Positions 19,456 through 30,005 of a stretch of DNA of 64,000 bases are shown here, piece after piece; the stretch's first letter is position 1; every line of letters begins with the position of its first letter. The notes beneath the pieces were generated by a model, which was not told where the DNA came from, did not search any database, and saw only the letters and a list, made by a program, of their open reading frames with translations. Origin of the DNA: Candidatus Nitrotoga sp. CP45 (lineage in GTDB: Bacteria > Pseudomonadota > Gammaproteobacteria > Burkholderiales > Gallionellaceae); contig CAMCFJ010000005.1 of NCBI GenBank assembly GCA_945874105.1, positions 47,460 through 111,459 of the forward strand, read 5' to 3'. The translations under genes and the position numbers were made by a program.

Positions 19456-22400
19456 CTATAACGTTTGCAGCGGCTCGAATAGCATTGCCAATTCTTTTGT
19501 GGAAAGAGGGGCGATGGCTTCTCCGTGATCATCCAGAACACCTTGCGCCAAGTCACGTTTTCTCTCCTGCATTTCAACAATTTTTTCTTCCACCGTGCCT
19601 TCAGTGATTAGCTTGTAGACGAACACCGGGTTTTCCTGGCCTATGCGATGGGCGCGGTCAGTAGCCTGATTTTCTACCGCAGGGTTCCACCACGGATCGT
19701 AATGAATGACAGTGTCGGCGGCAGTGAGGTTCAGCCCTACACCGCCTGCTTTGAGGCTGATCAGGAAGATGGGTACTTCTCCATTCTGAAAACGTTGTAC
19801 TGGTGTAGCGCGATCGCGGGTGTCTCCGGTAAGTTTGACATAGGGCAAGTTGAATTTAACAAGTTCCAATTCGATCAAAGCCAGCATAGAGGTGAACTGG
19901 GAGAACAGCAGGATACTCCGTCCTTCTTCCACCATATCCGGCAGCAAGGACATAAGGAGCTCCAGTTTTGCTGAATGTGTTACGTGCTTCGCGGCAGGCA
20001 ATTTAAGCAGGCGTGGATCGCAACAGGTTTGACGCAATTTAAGCAGTGCATCGAGAATAATAATATGACTGCGATTCATGCCCTTTTTGTCGATTTCCAG
20101 GCGTATCTTTTCGTGCATGGCTACCCGGATAGTTTCGTATAAGTCGCGTTGAGCGCCGGATAGTTCGCAGGAGCGAATAATTTCTGTTTTGGGCGGTAAT
20201 TCTTTGGCTACCTGCGCTTTAGTGCGGCGTAGCAGGAACGGGGCAATGCGGCGCGAAAGTACTGCACGCCGCGTGTTGTCACCTTGCTTTTCAATGGGCA
20301 TGCGGAACAGCTTACGAAAATTTTTGTCATTGCCCAATAATCCTGGCAGCAGAAAATGAAATAGCGACCACAATTCACCAAGGTGATTTTCCATCGGTGT
20401 GCCAGTGAGTGCTAGCCGGTGACGCGCTTTGATTTGATGCACAATTTGAGTGGCTTGCGACTTTGGATTTTTGATGATGTGACCTTCATCAAGGATTAGT
20501 AAATGAAATTCTTGTCCAGTCAGCACCTCTTTGTCGCGTGGCAGCAAGGGATAGGTGGTGAGCACCAAGTCATAAGCCCCGATAGATTCGAAATGTTGCT
20601 TGCGCAATTGGCCTTGCAATATCAATACGCGTAAATCCGGCGCAAAACGCTCTGCCTCCCGCAGCCAGTTGAACATCAGGCTGGTGGGTGCGACCACCAG
20701 GCTGGGAAGGTTCATGCGTCCGGATTCTTTTTCGACCAGAAGATGGGCTAAGGCCTGTACGGTTTTGCCCAACCCCATATCGTCAGCCAGGATGCCCGCC
20801 AGTTCGTATTCGCGCAGAAATTGCAGCCAGTTAAGCCCTTCTTGTTGATAGCCCCGCAAATCGGTCTTCAGACCGGCGGGCGGCGCAACGGGCTGAATCC
20901 CATTGAAATCGCGTAGCTTGTGTCCTAATTCACGTAAACGCTCGCCTCCCAGCCAGCGCAAACCTGCAACCTCTTCCAGCTCTGCCAGGCGCCCAGCCTG
21001 AACTGCAGACAACTCGATTCGCTGCAAATTATGCACTGCATCTTTATCGAAAAGCTCCACCAGCACTGACAGAATGTTTTGTATGCGGGAAATCGGTAAC
21101 GTCACCAAGCGTCCATCAGCAAGGCGTGCTACGAGCGGCATGCCTTCAGCGCTAAGCTGCGCCAGCGCCTGCACGCTCATTTGTTCTGGAAACTGGCGAA
21201 TTAAATCCAGCAAGACGGGCAGCAAATTGACGGGTAGCCCGTCTATCTGAATCCCCAGTTCTAAGTCGAACCAGTTATTGTTATCACCGGCTTCATTGAC
21301 GGTTGCGGTCCAGTCTTCAATCTCGGCAAAACGAAAATTGAAGCTTGGTTCCATTTCGATCTGCCAGCCAGAGACGCGCAGATTGGGGATGTTGGCAAGG
21401 CAAAAATTGATCCACTCTTGGTCATCCCCACCCAGAATAAAAGAACCATTGTGTTTTTTATGTAATTCGGAAAAAATTGATAAATCAACAAAGAAAAATC
21501 CTAAATCGGCAAGTTCGTCGAAATAACTTTCTTCGGCTGCGACGTCACGGTCGATGCGCAACAATTCATCACCACTACGCTGTGCTATGGATTTTTCGGT
21601 TGACATAGCGTCAATTCGCACGCCGCCATAGTCGAATTCAAGGCGAACCAAGTCGAGTGTATCCGGCTCATCGTCATGGTCATCTTTAGAGTGGAAAGAG
21701 CCAAAATAAGGAGGCGGATTCAATGCCACTGTGTAAAAACGTAAACATGGAACAGGGTGTCGATCGCTTACCGTTCTTTCTCGCAGCACCTGCGGCAGTT
21801 GAACATTTATGCCGGGCAGCGTTTGTGTCAATTCATTACCGATACGGCCAGCCAGCGCTGATGGAATCGCTGGTGCGTTAACCAGTGCGTAAGCAATTTC
21901 GTCGGGCAGGCCGATATCCAATTCGCCGCAGATCGATGCGACTTCATTGATATACCAAGGGGGAGAAAACGGTAGCACCTGTGATGGTGGGGTGGTTTCA
22001 ACATGTAGTCGCTGGTTCCCCTGCGTGTCCATGGTCCAAACAGGCTGCGTGACGCATTTTTCACCAAAGGACAGAGGCTCGGAATCAGATATTTCCCAGA
22101 AGCACCTGCCAGTGGTGATCATTTCTGTCATCCACCGGGCACCCTGTGCACCAGCTAAATAACCGCCTGTCGCACGCATCAGGTTTAATGCAGCGATGAT
22201 TTCCTGATCCCGCTCGGAAAAATAGGGTGGCGCCGCGCCGGTAAAGATATTGGCTACGGAATTATGAAGCGTTTTTTTTCCAAACCCCCCGGCCTTGAGC
22301 AATCTGGCAGTGAAAAATGTCACCTCCACTCTCGCTGGCTTGCTGTCACTTAATTTCAAGACATACAGTAAACGCTGCAACACGTTCACTGGCAAGCTAT

Positions 22401-22809
22401 CGCGGCCTGGTATCGGCTTGGCCGCACGCGACACTTCGTTTAGCCAGATGGAAATTTCATATGGCAAGTCCGTAGCATTCGGCGATGTTGTAGCGGTAGG
22501 TGGAGGAACTTCAAGTGGGGATTCCACTTGAGCCTTGATCAGCGTTGCGACAACATGCTTGCAGTTGTAGCCCACCGGGCAACTGCATTCCCCATTGGCC
22601 AATACATGACCTCCCGCTTGCGCCTGCAGCAGGATATTGACGTGATAGCGATTTCTATTTGAACCTGCGACAAGCGCAGTAATGAAGGTGCCATTTTGGC
22701 TGATGCCTAGCGCCGAGACTTTGTTCTCGCGATAATATTGATGCCCCCGCATCAAATATGTGCTTGAAAAAGATGAGACTAAGTCGACTGATGAAACAAG
22801 AGAGTGCAC
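19456..22809 (-). CDS. SWIM zinc finger-containing SNF2-family helicase
   Basis: A 1117-residue Swi2/Snf2-type ATPase. Near the N-terminus is a SWIM finger with Cys75, Cys77, Cys83 and His85 (CSCPVGYNCKH). The middle 500 residues are divergent. The C-terminal motor has ILADDMGLGKTVQALA (Walker A), LDEGH (motif II, DEGH rather than DEAH), LTGTPMENHLGELWS (motif III) and ATDRAHRIGQENPV (motif VI). Such proteins translocate on double-stranded DNA and may remodel stalled RNA polymerase, as RapA does, but this subfamily is not characterised in detail. The start is GTG 22809, with no strong ribosome site, so the exact N-terminus is uncertain. Confidence 0.9.
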   Translation of the reverse strand: MHSLVSSVDLVSSFSSTYLMRGHQYYRENKVSALGISQNGTFITALVAGSNRNRYHVNILLQAQAGGHVLANGECSCPVGYNCKHVVATLIKAQVESPLEVPPPTATTSPNATDLPYEISIWLNEVSRAAKPIPGRDSLPVNVLQRLLYVLKLSDSKPARVEVTFFTARLLKAGGFGKKTLHNSVANIFTGAAPPYFSERDQEIIAALNLMRATGGYLAGAQGARWMTEMITTGRCFWEISDSEPLSFGEKCVTQPVWTMDTQGNQRLHVETTPPSQVLPFSPPWYINEVASICGELDIGLPDEIAYALVNAPAIPSALAGRIGNELTQTLPGINVQLPQVLRERTVSDRHPVPCLRFYTVALNPPPYFGSFHSKDDHDDEPDTLDLVRLEFDYGGVRIDAMSTEKSIAQRSGDELLRIDRDVAAEESYFDELADLGFFFVDLSIFSELHKKHNGSFILGGDDQEWINFCLANIPNLRVSGWQIEMEPSFNFRFAEIEDWTATVNEAGDNNNWFDLELGIQIDGLPVNLLPVLLDLIRQFPEQMSVQALAQLSAEGMPLVARLADGRLVTLPISRIQNILSVLVELFDKDAVHNLQRIELSAVQAGRLAELEEVAGLRWLGGERLRELGHKLRDFNGIQPVAPPAGLKTDLRGYQQEGLNWLQFLREYELAGILADDMGLGKTVQALAHLLVEKESGRMNLPSLVVAPTSLMFNWLREAERFAPDLRVLILQGQLRKQHFESIGAYDLVLTTYPLLPRDKEVLTGQEFHLLILDEGHIIKNPKSQATQIVHQIKARHRLALTGTPMENHLGELWSLFHFLLPGLLGNDKNFRKLFRMPIEKQGDNTRRAVLSRRIAPFLLRRTKAQVAKELPPKTEIIRSCELSGAQRDLYETIRVAMHEKIRLEIDKKGMNRSHIIILDALLKLRQTCCDPRLLKLPAAKHVTHSAKLELLMSLLPDMVEEGRSILLFSQFTSMLALIELELVKFNLPYVKLTGDTRDRATPVQRFQNGEVPIFLISLKAGGVGLNLTAADTVIHYDPWWNPAVENQATDRAHRIGQENPVFVYKLITEGTVEEKIVEMQERKRDLAQGVLDDHGEAIAPLSTKELAMLFEPLQTL

Positions 22810-22915
22810 TGTATTCTAGAACCTTATAGTTAAAAACATCGTTTTCAGCTGATTGATTTTAGTGGGTGACTGTCAAGATGAATTCTTGATCTTGCCCCAA
22901 CCAACTTACTGTCGT

Positions 22916-24169
22916 TTACATGTTTTTAACTATTGCTTCACCGAATGCAGAGCACGATATTTGTTGTGCCCCTTGTGTCAGACGTGCGAAATCATAGGTG
23001 ACGGTCTTGGCGGCGATTGCTCCGTTCATGCCCTTGATAATAAGATCGGCGGCTTCCGGCCAGCCGATATGGCGCAGCATCATTTCTGCCGAGAGAATCA
23101 ATGAGCCGGGATTGACGTAATCTTTGCCGGCATATTTCGGTGCGGTGCCATGGGTGGCTTCAAACATGGCAATGCTGTCAGACAGATTGGCACCCGGCGC
23201 GATACCAATGCCGCCCACTTCTGCCGCCAGCGCATCAGATATGTAATCGCCGTTGAGATTCAATGTGGCGATAACGTCATATTCTGCAGGGCGCAACAAA
23301 ATTTGCTGTAGAAAAGCGTCGGCAATTACGTCCTTAATGATGATGCCTCCGCTTCCATATTTTTCGGGCAATTTCAGCCACGGCCCGCCGTCGATTTCCA
23401 CCCCACCGAATTCTCGCTTGGCGAGTTCGTAGCCCCATTTCTTGAAGCCGCCTTCCGTGAACTTCATTATGTTGCCCTTGTGTACCAGGGTAACGGACTT
23501 GCGTTTATTATCTATAGCATACTGGATAGCGCGACGAATTAAACGTTCACTACCTTCGGTGGACACCGGCTTGATGCCGATAGCAGAGGTTTCTGGAAAA
23601 CGGATTTTCGTGACGCCCATTTCATTTTGTAAAAAATGAATTAATTTTTTTGCTTCTGCTGAACCCGCTTCCCATTCAATACCCGCATAAATATCTTCAG
23701 TGTTTTCACGGAAGATCACCATGTCTACTTTTTCAGGCGCTGTCACTGGAGTAGGAACGCCCTCGAACCAGCGTACTGGACGCAGGCATACATATAGGTC
23801 AAGGATTTGACGCAGCGCCACATTGAGCGAGCGCATACCGCCGGAAGTAGGGGTGGTGAGCGGGCCTTTAATGGACACAACATGGTCGCGCACTGCTGCT
23901 ACCGTCTCATCCGGCAGCCATGTATCGTTGCCATAGATACTTACAGCTTTCTCGCCGGCATAGACTTCCATCCATGCGATTTGGCGTTTACCTTGGTAAG
24001 CCTTGGCGACTGCCTCATCCACCACGCGTCGCATGACAGGGGTGATGTCGATGCCTGTGCCATCCCCCTCAATGAACGGAATGATGGGTTGATCTGGCAC
24101 ATTGAGCGTGTAGTCGTTGTTGACGGAAATTTTTTGGCCTTGAGACGGCACCTTGATATGTTGGGTCAT
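22916..24169 (-). CDS. icd: Isocitrate dehydrogenase, NADP-dependent
   Basis: A TCA-cycle enzyme: oxidative decarboxylation of isocitrate to 2-oxoglutarate. The 417 residues show the E. coli-type family features: [48 protein letters not shown] (phosphorylatable Ser in GGMRSLNV), [16 protein letters not shown] and [12 protein letters not shown]. The conserved phosphorylation segment means AceK control is possible, though aceK is not in the window. It is divergent from rluE. Confidence 0.96.
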   Translation of the reverse strand: MTQHIKVPSQGQKISVNNDYTLNVPDQPIIPFIEGDGTGIDITPVMRRVVDEAVAKAYQGKRQIAWMEVYAGEKAVSIYGNDTWLPDETVAAVRDHVVSIKGPLTTPTSGGMRSLNVALRQILDLYVCLRPVRWFEGVPTPVTAPEKVDMVIFRENTEDIYAGIEWEAGSAEAKKLIHFLQNEMGVTKIRFPETSAIGIKPVSTEGSERLIRRAIQYAIDNKRKSVTLVHKGNIMKFTEGGFKKWGYELAKREFGGVEIDGGPWLKLPEKYGSGGIIIKDVIADAFLQQILLRPAEYDVIATLNLNGDYISDALAAEVGGIGIAPGANLSDSIAMFEATHGTAPKYAGKDYVNPGSLILSAEMMLRHIGWPEAADLIIKGMNGAIAAKTVTYDFARLTQGAQQISCSAFGEAIVKNM

Positions 24170-24204
24170 GTATTTTCGCTCCCCGATGAAAAGCTTGGGG
24201 TAAT

Positions 24205-24777
24205 ATGGATCGTTTTAGTGAGTGGAAAAGTCGGATGAGTCGCATCCTGTTGTTCAACAAACCTTATGGCGTGATCTGCCAATTTAGCCGCGACGGTCTG
24301 CATCCAACGCTTGCGGATTATATCGCGGTTCCTGATTTCTATCCAGCGGGACGGCTGGATGCGGACAGTGAAGGCTTGCTGTTGCTCACGGATGACGGTT
24401 TGTTGCAACACCGCATTACCGATCCACACCACAAGTTGGCCAAGGTCTATTGGGTGCAAGTGGAAGGTAAGCCAAGCGAGACTGCACTGGCGCAATTGCG
24501 GAGTGGGGTAAAGCTGCCTGATTTTGTGACGTTGCCTGCTATGGCAAGATTGATGGAAGAACCGGCAAACTTATGGCAGCGCACGCCCCCGATCCGCGAG
24601 CGTAAAGATAAACCAACCAGCTGGCTGGAACTGATTATTCGCGAGGGCAAGAACCGTCAGGTACGCCGCATGACAGCCGCGGTGGGTTACCCCACCTTGC
24701 GCTTGATCCGTTACCGGATTGGCGAGTGGGCGCTGGATGGGTTGGAGTCGGGCATCTGGCGTGAGGCTGCGGTATAA
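24205..24777 (+). CDS. rluE: 23S rRNA pseudouridine synthase RluE type
   Basis: A stand-alone RsuA-family catalytic domain without an S4 domain, as in RluE, which modifies U2457 of 23S rRNA. The catalytic Asp is in [17 protein letters not shown] (Asp52 from this start). Other motifs are [14 protein letters not shown] and [25 protein letters not shown]. The ATG at 24205 gives 190 residues; an internal ATG at 24235 ([10 protein letters not shown]) would remove ten residues and fits the family equally well. Confidence 0.92.
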   Translation: MDRFSEWKSRMSRILLFNKPYGVICQFSRDGLHPTLADYIAVPDFYPAGRLDADSEGLLLLTDDGLLQHRITDPHHKLAKVYWVQVEGKPSETALAQLRSGVKLPDFVTLPAMARLMEEPANLWQRTPPIRERKDKPTSWLELIIREGKNRQVRRMTAAVGYPTLRLIRYRIGEWALDGLESGIWREAAV

Positions 24778-24811
24778 TGTGCGCCTTTTTGGATTTATAA
24801 CAGGGGGTGTC

Positions 24812-25075
24812 ATGCCTATTTACGAATATCGTTGCAGTAGTTGTGGTGTGCAGAAAGATGTCATGCAAAAGATCAGCGATATGCCGTTGACCGTATGTCC
24901 TGCATGTGGCAAATCTACATTCAGCAAACAGCTTTCAGCCGCTGGCTTCCAACTCAAGGGAAGTGGTTGGTATGCCACGGATTTCAAGAGTTCTGGTAGC
25001 AAGCCAGAAAGCAAATCGGAATCAGCTACTAGCACCGTTAGTTCTACCACGCCGACTGCGGGTGGCAACGGGTGA
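24812..25075 (+). CDS. FmdB-type zinc ribbon protein
   Basis: An 87-residue small protein starting MPIYEYRC, with a zinc ribbon made by Cys8/Cys11 and Cys29/Cys32, followed by a Ser/Thr/Lys-rich disordered tail. The family (FmdB/CxxC regulatory) has no settled function. ATG 24812 has an AGGGGGTGT ribosome site. Its stop overlaps the start of the DUF502 gene (GTGA), and aspS follows, an order conserved in betaproteobacteria. Confidence 0.93.
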   Translation: MPIYEYRCSSCGVQKDVMQKISDMPLTVCPACGKSTFSKQLSAAGFQLKGSGWYATDFKSSGSKPESKSESATSTVSSTTPTAGGNG

Positions 25076-25680
25076 AGAAATATTTGCTCACCGGATTATT
25101 GGTGTGGGTTCCGCTTGGCATTACCCTCTGGGTTCTGAACCTGACGATTAGTACGCTAGACCAGAGTCTGCTGCTACTGCCGGTGAATTGGTATCCGGAT
25201 AAACTGCTCGGCATTCACATTCCCGGTTTGGGCGTGATTCTCACCATCGTGATCGTACTGGGTACTGGTTTGCTGGTGCACAATGTGCTTGGGCAGCGTC
25301 TGTTGCTTTACTGGGAAAGTCTGCTACATCGTATTCCTGTGGTAAGCAGCATTTACACCAGCGTGAAACAGGTTAGCGATACGCTACTGTCCAGTAACGG
25401 ACTTGCCTTTCGTAAGGTGTTGCTGGTGCGGTATCCGCACCCTGAGGCATGGTCGTTGGCGTTTCAGACCGGTATCCCGGGGGAGGTAACGAGACAACTT
25501 GAAGATGAGTATGTAGCGGTATTTATTCCCACCGCACCCAGCCCGGTCAACGGATTTTATTTTTTCGTACGCCGAGCTGATACCATCGAGCTCAACATTA
25601 GCGTGGATGTGGCTTTGAAATCCATTATTTCAATGGGCGTAGTTGCTCCTCCTGCTGCGCCTTACCCGCTAGAAAACTAA
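25072..25680 (+). CDS. DUF502 family membrane protein
   Basis: A 202-residue protein with two predicted transmembrane helices (about 5-25 and 55-75) and a soluble C-terminal part with the family signature HRIPVVSSIYTSVKQVSDTLLS and PHPEAWSLAFQTG. Function unknown. It starts at GTG 25072, overlapping the FmdB stop, so translation is coupled. It lies 38 bp before aspS. Confidence 0.92.
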   Translation: MKKYLLTGLLVWVPLGITLWVLNLTISTLDQSLLLLPVNWYPDKLLGIHIPGLGVILTIVIVLGTGLLVHNVLGQRLLLYWESLLHRIPVVSSIYTSVKQVSDTLLSSNGLAFRKVLLVRYPHPEAWSLAFQTGIPGEVTRQLEDEYVAVFIPTAPSPVNGFYFFVRRADTIELNISVDVALKSIISMGVVAPPAAPYPLEN

Positions 25681-25718
25681 CACAATTCTCCGATTTACTA
25701 GATTAATTTATTGAAAAT

Positions 25719-27521
25719 ATGCGAACTCATTACTGCGGACAACTTAACGTTTCAAATCTTGGCCAAGCTGTTACTTTGTGTGGCTGGGCACACCGTCGCC
25801 GTGACCACGGCGGGGTGATTTTTATTGATCTTCGTGACCGCGAAGGGCTGGCGCAAGTGGTATGTGCCCCGGACCGTGTGGACATGTTCAAAATTGCTGA
25901 ATCGGTGCGCAGCGAATTCGTGTTGCGTATTAGCGGACGCGTGCGTCGCCGCCCGGAAGGTAGTTCGAACAGCAATCTTGGTAGCGGTGAGATAGAAATT
26001 CTATGCCACGAAATCGAAGTGCTGAATGCTGCGCTTACCCCGCCGTTCCAGCTGGATGACGAAAATCTGTCGGAGAACGTGCGTCTGACGCACCGCGTGA
26101 TTGATCTGCGGCGTCCGCAGATGCAGAAAAATCTGATGCTGCGTTACAAGACGGCAATGGCATTCCGCCGTTTCCTGGATGCAAAGGGTTTCATCGATAT
26201 CGAAACGCCGATGCTGACTAAATCCACGCCGGAAGGTGCGCGCGACTATCTGGTGCCATCGCGTGTTCACGCAGGCGAATTCTTTGCATTGCCGCAGTCG
26301 CCGCAGCTATTCAAGCAGCTGCTTATGGTGGCAGGTTTTGACCGTTATTATCAAATTACCAAATGTTTTCGCGACGAAGATTTGCGCGCAGACCGCCAAC
26401 CGGAATTTACTCAGGTGGACATGGAGACATCATTCATGGACGAAGAGCAGATCATGATGCTGATGGAGGAAATGCTTCGCACCGTATTCAAAGAGGTATT
26501 GGGTACCGTTTTGCCCAATCCATTTCCGCGGATTGCTCACACTGAGGCGATGGCACGCTATGGTTCAGACAAGCCTGATTTGAGAGTGACGCTGGAAATC
26601 ACTGATGTCACCGATGCGGTAAAAGATGTGGCATTCAAGGTGTTCTCTGCTCCTGCCAATCAAGCCAACGGGCGCGTGGCAGCGTTGCGTGTGCCGGGCG
26701 GTGGCTCATTCACGCGCGGTGAGATTGATGAATATACCAAATTCGTTGGCATCTACGGTGCCCGCGGCTTGGCCTATATTAAAGTCAATGACGTGACTCA
26801 GTTGAATGAAACTGGACTGCAATCGCCTATCGTGAAGAACCTGAATGAAGACGCGCTGAAAATGATCATGGCTCGCACAGGTGCACAGAATGGCGACTTG
26901 ATTTTCTTCGGAGCGGACAAGGCCAAGGTGGTTAATGATGCGCTCGGCGCGTTACGCAACAAGATTGGCCACGAGAAAAATTATGTCAGCGGCGCAGCAT
27001 GGACCCCGCTGTGGGTGGTGGATTTCCCCATGTTTGAATACGATGATGATGCCAAGCGTTGGGATGCCTGCCATCACCCGTTTACTGCGCCCAAGGACGA
27101 GCATCTTCACCTGTTGCAAAACGATCCCGGACGTTGTTTGGCGAAGGCGTACGACATCGTGTTGAACGGTTGGGAACTCGGCGGTGGCTCGGTGCGTATT
27201 CATAAGGAAGAAACACAGTCATTAGTATTCCGCGCGCTCAACATTGGTGCGGAAGAGGCACAATTAAAATTTGGCTTCCTGCTCGATGCACTGCAATATG
27301 GCGCGCCACCGCACGGCGGGCTGGCCTTTGGCCTGGATCGCATTGTTACGCTGATGAGCGGCTCGGAATCGATCCGTGACGTGATCGCTTTCCCCAAGAC
27401 CCAGCGCGCGCAGTGTTTGCTAACCCAGGCACCTAGTCCCGTTGATGAAAAACAACTGAACGAGCTGCATATTCGTTTGCGTCAGAAAGTGCAAACGACG
27501 GTAGAAGTGACGAAAGAATAG
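25719..27521 (+). CDS. aspS: Aspartyl-tRNA synthetase
   Basis: A class II synthetase of bacterial type, 600 residues. It has an N-terminal OB anticodon-binding domain ([26 protein letters not shown]). The catalytic core has [16 protein letters not shown] and motif 2 in [21 protein letters not shown] insertion lies at about 290-420, and motif 3 is [14 protein letters not shown]. The length and GAD domain fit. Whether it is discriminating or also charges tRNA-Asn cannot be settled here. Confidence 0.97.
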   Translation: MRTHYCGQLNVSNLGQAVTLCGWAHRRRDHGGVIFIDLRDREGLAQVVCAPDRVDMFKIAESVRSEFVLRISGRVRRRPEGSSNSNLGSGEIEILCHEIEVLNAALTPPFQLDDENLSENVRLTHRVIDLRRPQMQKNLMLRYKTAMAFRRFLDAKGFIDIETPMLTKSTPEGARDYLVPSRVHAGEFFALPQSPQLFKQLLMVAGFDRYYQITKCFRDEDLRADRQPEFTQVDMETSFMDEEQIMMLMEEMLRTVFKEVLGTVLPNPFPRIAHTEAMARYGSDKPDLRVTLEITDVTDAVKDVAFKVFSAPANQANGRVAALRVPGGGSFTRGEIDEYTKFVGIYGARGLAYIKVNDVTQLNETGLQSPIVKNLNEDALKMIMARTGAQNGDLIFFGADKAKVVNDALGALRNKIGHEKNYVSGAAWTPLWVVDFPMFEYDDDAKRWDACHHPFTAPKDEHLHLLQNDPGRCLAKAYDIVLNGWELGGGSVRIHKEETQSLVFRALNIGAEEAQLKFGFLLDALQYGAPPHGGLAFGLDRIVTLMSGSESIRDVIAFPKTQRAQCLLTQAPSPVDEKQLNELHIRLRQKVQTTVEVTKE

Positions 27522-27540
27522 TGTAGCGGAGACTTATAAG

Positions 27541-27936
27541 ATGAGAAGGATTGGCGCACGGTTCATCCTGCATTTTTTATTTGTCTTGTTTGCAATGCTG
27601 TTGGCACTGGCTTCAGCACAAACTCATGCTTATGCGTTTGGGTCAAATAATGTCCGTGAAATGCGGATTATCGCGGTATCCGAATTGCCGCCGGAAGGGC
27701 GCGAAACCTTGCGTCTTATCAAGCAGGGCGGCCCGTTTTCATATCCGCGTGATGGTGTGATATTCAGTAATTTCGAAAAACGGTTGCCCAAGCGCGAGCG
27801 TGGCTACTATCGTGAATTTACGGTGAAAACGCCTGGAGCACGCAATCGTGGCGCACGGCGCATTGTCTGTGGCCCACCTGTTGAGTGTTATTACAGCGCG
27901 GATCACTACCGGACTTTTCGGCGTATCACGGAATAA
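27541..27936 (+). CDS. Secreted guanyl-specific ribonuclease (N1/T1, barnase/RNase Sa family)
   Basis: A 131-residue exported microbial RNase. Signal peptide to about residue 32 (HAYA). The mature domain has ELPPEGRETL, GGPFSYPRDGVIFSN, YYREFTVKTPGARNRGARRIVCG and DHYRTF. The catalytic Glu (REF), Arg (GARR) and His (DHYR) of the family are all present. Two cysteines (VCGPPVEC) could form the RNase Sa-type disulfide. The next gene, 1 bp after the stop, encodes a barstar-type inhibitor, giving a complete nuclease-immunity pair. Its role could be nutrient scavenging or competition (inference). Confidence 0.9.
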   Translation: MRRIGARFILHFLFVLFAMLLALASAQTHAYAFGSNNVREMRIIAVSELPPEGRETLRLIKQGGPFSYPRDGVIFSNFEKRLPKRERGYYREFTVKTPGARNRGARRIVCGPPVECYYSADHYRTFRRITE

Positions 27937-27937
27937 C

Positions 27938-28333
27938 ATGGGTAATTTGTCTCTACGCTTGAAAGATGTAAAAGAGGCGGGTGCATTCCGACTGGGTTGT
28001 CGCTTGGACGAGTTGTATGCAGCAGTGGCAGAGGCAGGTTGCGTCTTGTTCGAGGTTGATCTGGCTGGAATAGAGGGCAAGGAAAAATTTATCGCTGCCA
28101 TCGCGCAGGCAGTCCATGCGCCGGATTGGTTTGGTGGCAATTGGGATGCGCTGGCTGATACATTGAGTGATCTTTCCTGGCAACCCGCTTTCGGTTATGT
28201 GCTGCTGTTGCGTAACGATAATGACACGCTCGGGATGGCTGCCGAGGATCACAATATTGCCATGGAAGTTTTTGCTGATGCGATAGCTTTCTGGAAGTCG
28301 CAAGATAAGCCGTTCTGGATTTTTTTCTGCTAG
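27938..28333 (+). CDS. Barstar family RNase inhibitor
   Basis: A 131-residue cytoplasmic protein with the barstar fold signature: RLDELYAAVAEAGCVLFEVDLAG, the helix GKEKFIAAIAQAV and PDWFGGNWDALADTLSDLSW, which carries the acidic residues that plug the RNase active site. ATG 27938 sits 1 bp after the RNase stop. Upstream in-frame codons lie inside the RNase gene and are not used. Its job is presumably to neutralise the neighbouring RNase before export. Confidence 0.92.
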   Translation: MGNLSLRLKDVKEAGAFRLGCRLDELYAAVAEAGCVLFEVDLAGIEGKEKFIAAIAQAVHAPDWFGGNWDALADTLSDLSWQPAFGYVLLLRNDNDTLGMAAEDHNIAMEVFADAIAFWKSQDKPFWIFFC

Positions 28334-28342
28334 CGCCATTAC

Positions 28343-28831
28343 ATGCAATATAAATTACCAGTTTCTGTATTAGTGGTGATTTATACCGTGGATTTAGAGG
28401 TGTTGCTTCTGGAACGCGCCGATCACCCGGGCTTTTGGCAGTCAGTCACCGGCAGTCAGGATGAAGGCGAATCTTTGCGAGAGACAGCTGTGCGCGAGGT
28501 GTTCGAGGAGACTGGCTTGGAGGCCAATCGCTTTACCTTGGTGGACTGGCAGGCCAAAAATACCTATGAAATCTATGCCAAATGGGTGCATCGCTATGCG
28601 CCCGGCACCCGGCACAACACCGAGCATGGTTTTGGATTGGAATTACCCTGCGTGCTTCCTGTCCAATTGTCTCCGCGTGAACATCTCAGCTATCAATGGT
28701 TGCCTTGGCAGGAAGCTGCGGAGCGGGTATTTTCGCCAAGCAATCGCGCAGCGATTTTGCAGTTGCCTGAAAGACAAAAAGCGGGGGGGCTGAAACTGCC
28801 CATACATAGTGAACGAAAGATTTTAAAATGA
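28343..28831 (+). CDS. nudB: Dihydroneopterin triphosphate diphosphatase NudB
   Basis: A Nudix hydrolase of 162 residues that removes pyrophosphate from dihydroneopterin triphosphate in folate synthesis. The Nudix box runs through [23 protein letters not shown], with the characteristic [32 protein letters not shown] and the C-terminal [13 protein letters not shown] are typical of NudB. The stop overlaps the nadA start (ATGA). In related genomes it directly follows aspS; here the RNase/barstar pair lies between. Confidence 0.92.
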   Translation: MQYKLPVSVLVVIYTVDLEVLLLERADHPGFWQSVTGSQDEGESLRETAVREVFEETGLEANRFTLVDWQAKNTYEIYAKWVHRYAPGTRHNTEHGFGLELPCVLPVQLSPREHLSYQWLPWQEAAERVFSPSNRAAILQLPERQKAGGLKLPIHSERKILK

Positions 28832-29925
28832 AGGAAATTGAGAGGCAGGATGGCATGATATCGATTGCCTACGAGCATCCCGGTTGTGCTACTTCGACCG
28901 CGTGGGCGAAGAAGCCGCGCGAACCTGAGCCCGATGAAAAAGCCATGCTGATCGAGCGCATCAAACGACTGTTAAAAGAACAGGATGCGGTGCTGGTGGC
29001 GCACTATTATGTGCATCCAGACTTGCAGGACTTGGCCGATGCGACAGGCGGTTGCGTATCCGACTCCCTTGATATGGCCAATTTCGGCCATCAACATCCG
29101 GCGCAAACGTTAGTGGTGGCGGGGGTGCGTTTCATGGGCGAGACAGCGAAAATCCTCAATCCGGAAAAGCGCGTGTTGATGCCTGATCTGGATGCAAACT
29201 GTTCGCTTGACCTTGGTTGCCCGGTGGAGGAATTTACTGCTTTCTGTGACGCACACCCGGATCGTACCGTGGTGGTCTATGCCAATACCAGTGCGGCGGT
29301 GAAGGCGCGCGCAGACTGGATGGTAACCAGTTCTATCGCGTTACCCATCGTTAAGCATCTTAAGGAGCAAGGACAAAAAATATTGTGGGCGCCGGATCGT
29401 CATCTGGGCCATTACATTCAGCAACAAAGTGGCGCCGACATGTTGCTGTGGCAAGGTTCATGTGTGGTGCATGACGAGTTCAAGGCCAAGGAATTAGCCG
29501 AACTCAAGGCGCAACACCCGGATGCCAAAGTGCTGGTGCACCCGGAATCTCCCCCGGAAATAATTCAGCTGGCCGATGTGGTGGGCTCCACCACGCAGCT
29601 CATCAAGGCAACACAAACTTTGGCGGCGAACAAGTTCATTGTGGCGACCGATAACGGTATTCTGCACAGGATGAAAACCTTGTCGCCTGACAAGGTGTTT
29701 CTCGAAGCACCTACGGCTGGAGATGGCGCGACTTGCACCAGCTGTAATCACTGTCCATGGATGGCGATGAACGGGTTGCTGAATCTGGCCCAAGTGTTGG
29801 AAAGCGGAAAGAATGAGATATATGTCGATCCGGTAATTGGGCGTCGTGCCAAAGTCTCTATCGAACGCATGCTGGATTTCGCGCGTCAAATCAACCATCC
29901 CACCCGAGGCATAGGTAACGCCTGA
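28828..29925 (+). CDS. nadA: Quinolinate synthase A
   Basis: A [4Fe-4S] enzyme that condenses iminoaspartate with dihydroxyacetone phosphate to quinolinate in NAD synthesis. The 365 residues show [25 protein letters not shown], the cluster cysteines in [27 protein letters not shown] and [10 protein letters not shown], and the substrate motif [11 protein letters not shown] 28828 overlaps the nudB stop. An internal ATG at 28855 (MISIAYEH) with GGCAGGA upstream is a possible alternative. No nadB or nadC is nearby. Confidence 0.95.
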   Translation: MKEIERQDGMISIAYEHPGCATSTAWAKKPREPEPDEKAMLIERIKRLLKEQDAVLVAHYYVHPDLQDLADATGGCVSDSLDMANFGHQHPAQTLVVAGVRFMGETAKILNPEKRVLMPDLDANCSLDLGCPVEEFTAFCDAHPDRTVVVYANTSAAVKARADWMVTSSIALPIVKHLKEQGQKILWAPDRHLGHYIQQQSGADMLLWQGSCVVHDEFKAKELAELKAQHPDAKVLVHPESPPEIIQLADVVGSTTQLIKATQTLAANKFIVATDNGILHRMKTLSPDKVFLEAPTAGDGATCTSCNHCPWMAMNGLLNLAQVLESGKNEIYVDPVIGRRAKVSIERMLDFARQINHPTRGIGNA

Positions 29926-30005
29926 CGGATGTTTGCGGCCAATATCACGCTCATTGCGTATATTGATAATATGTGGTCTGCTGATGCGGTATTGATGAGG
30001 CACTT

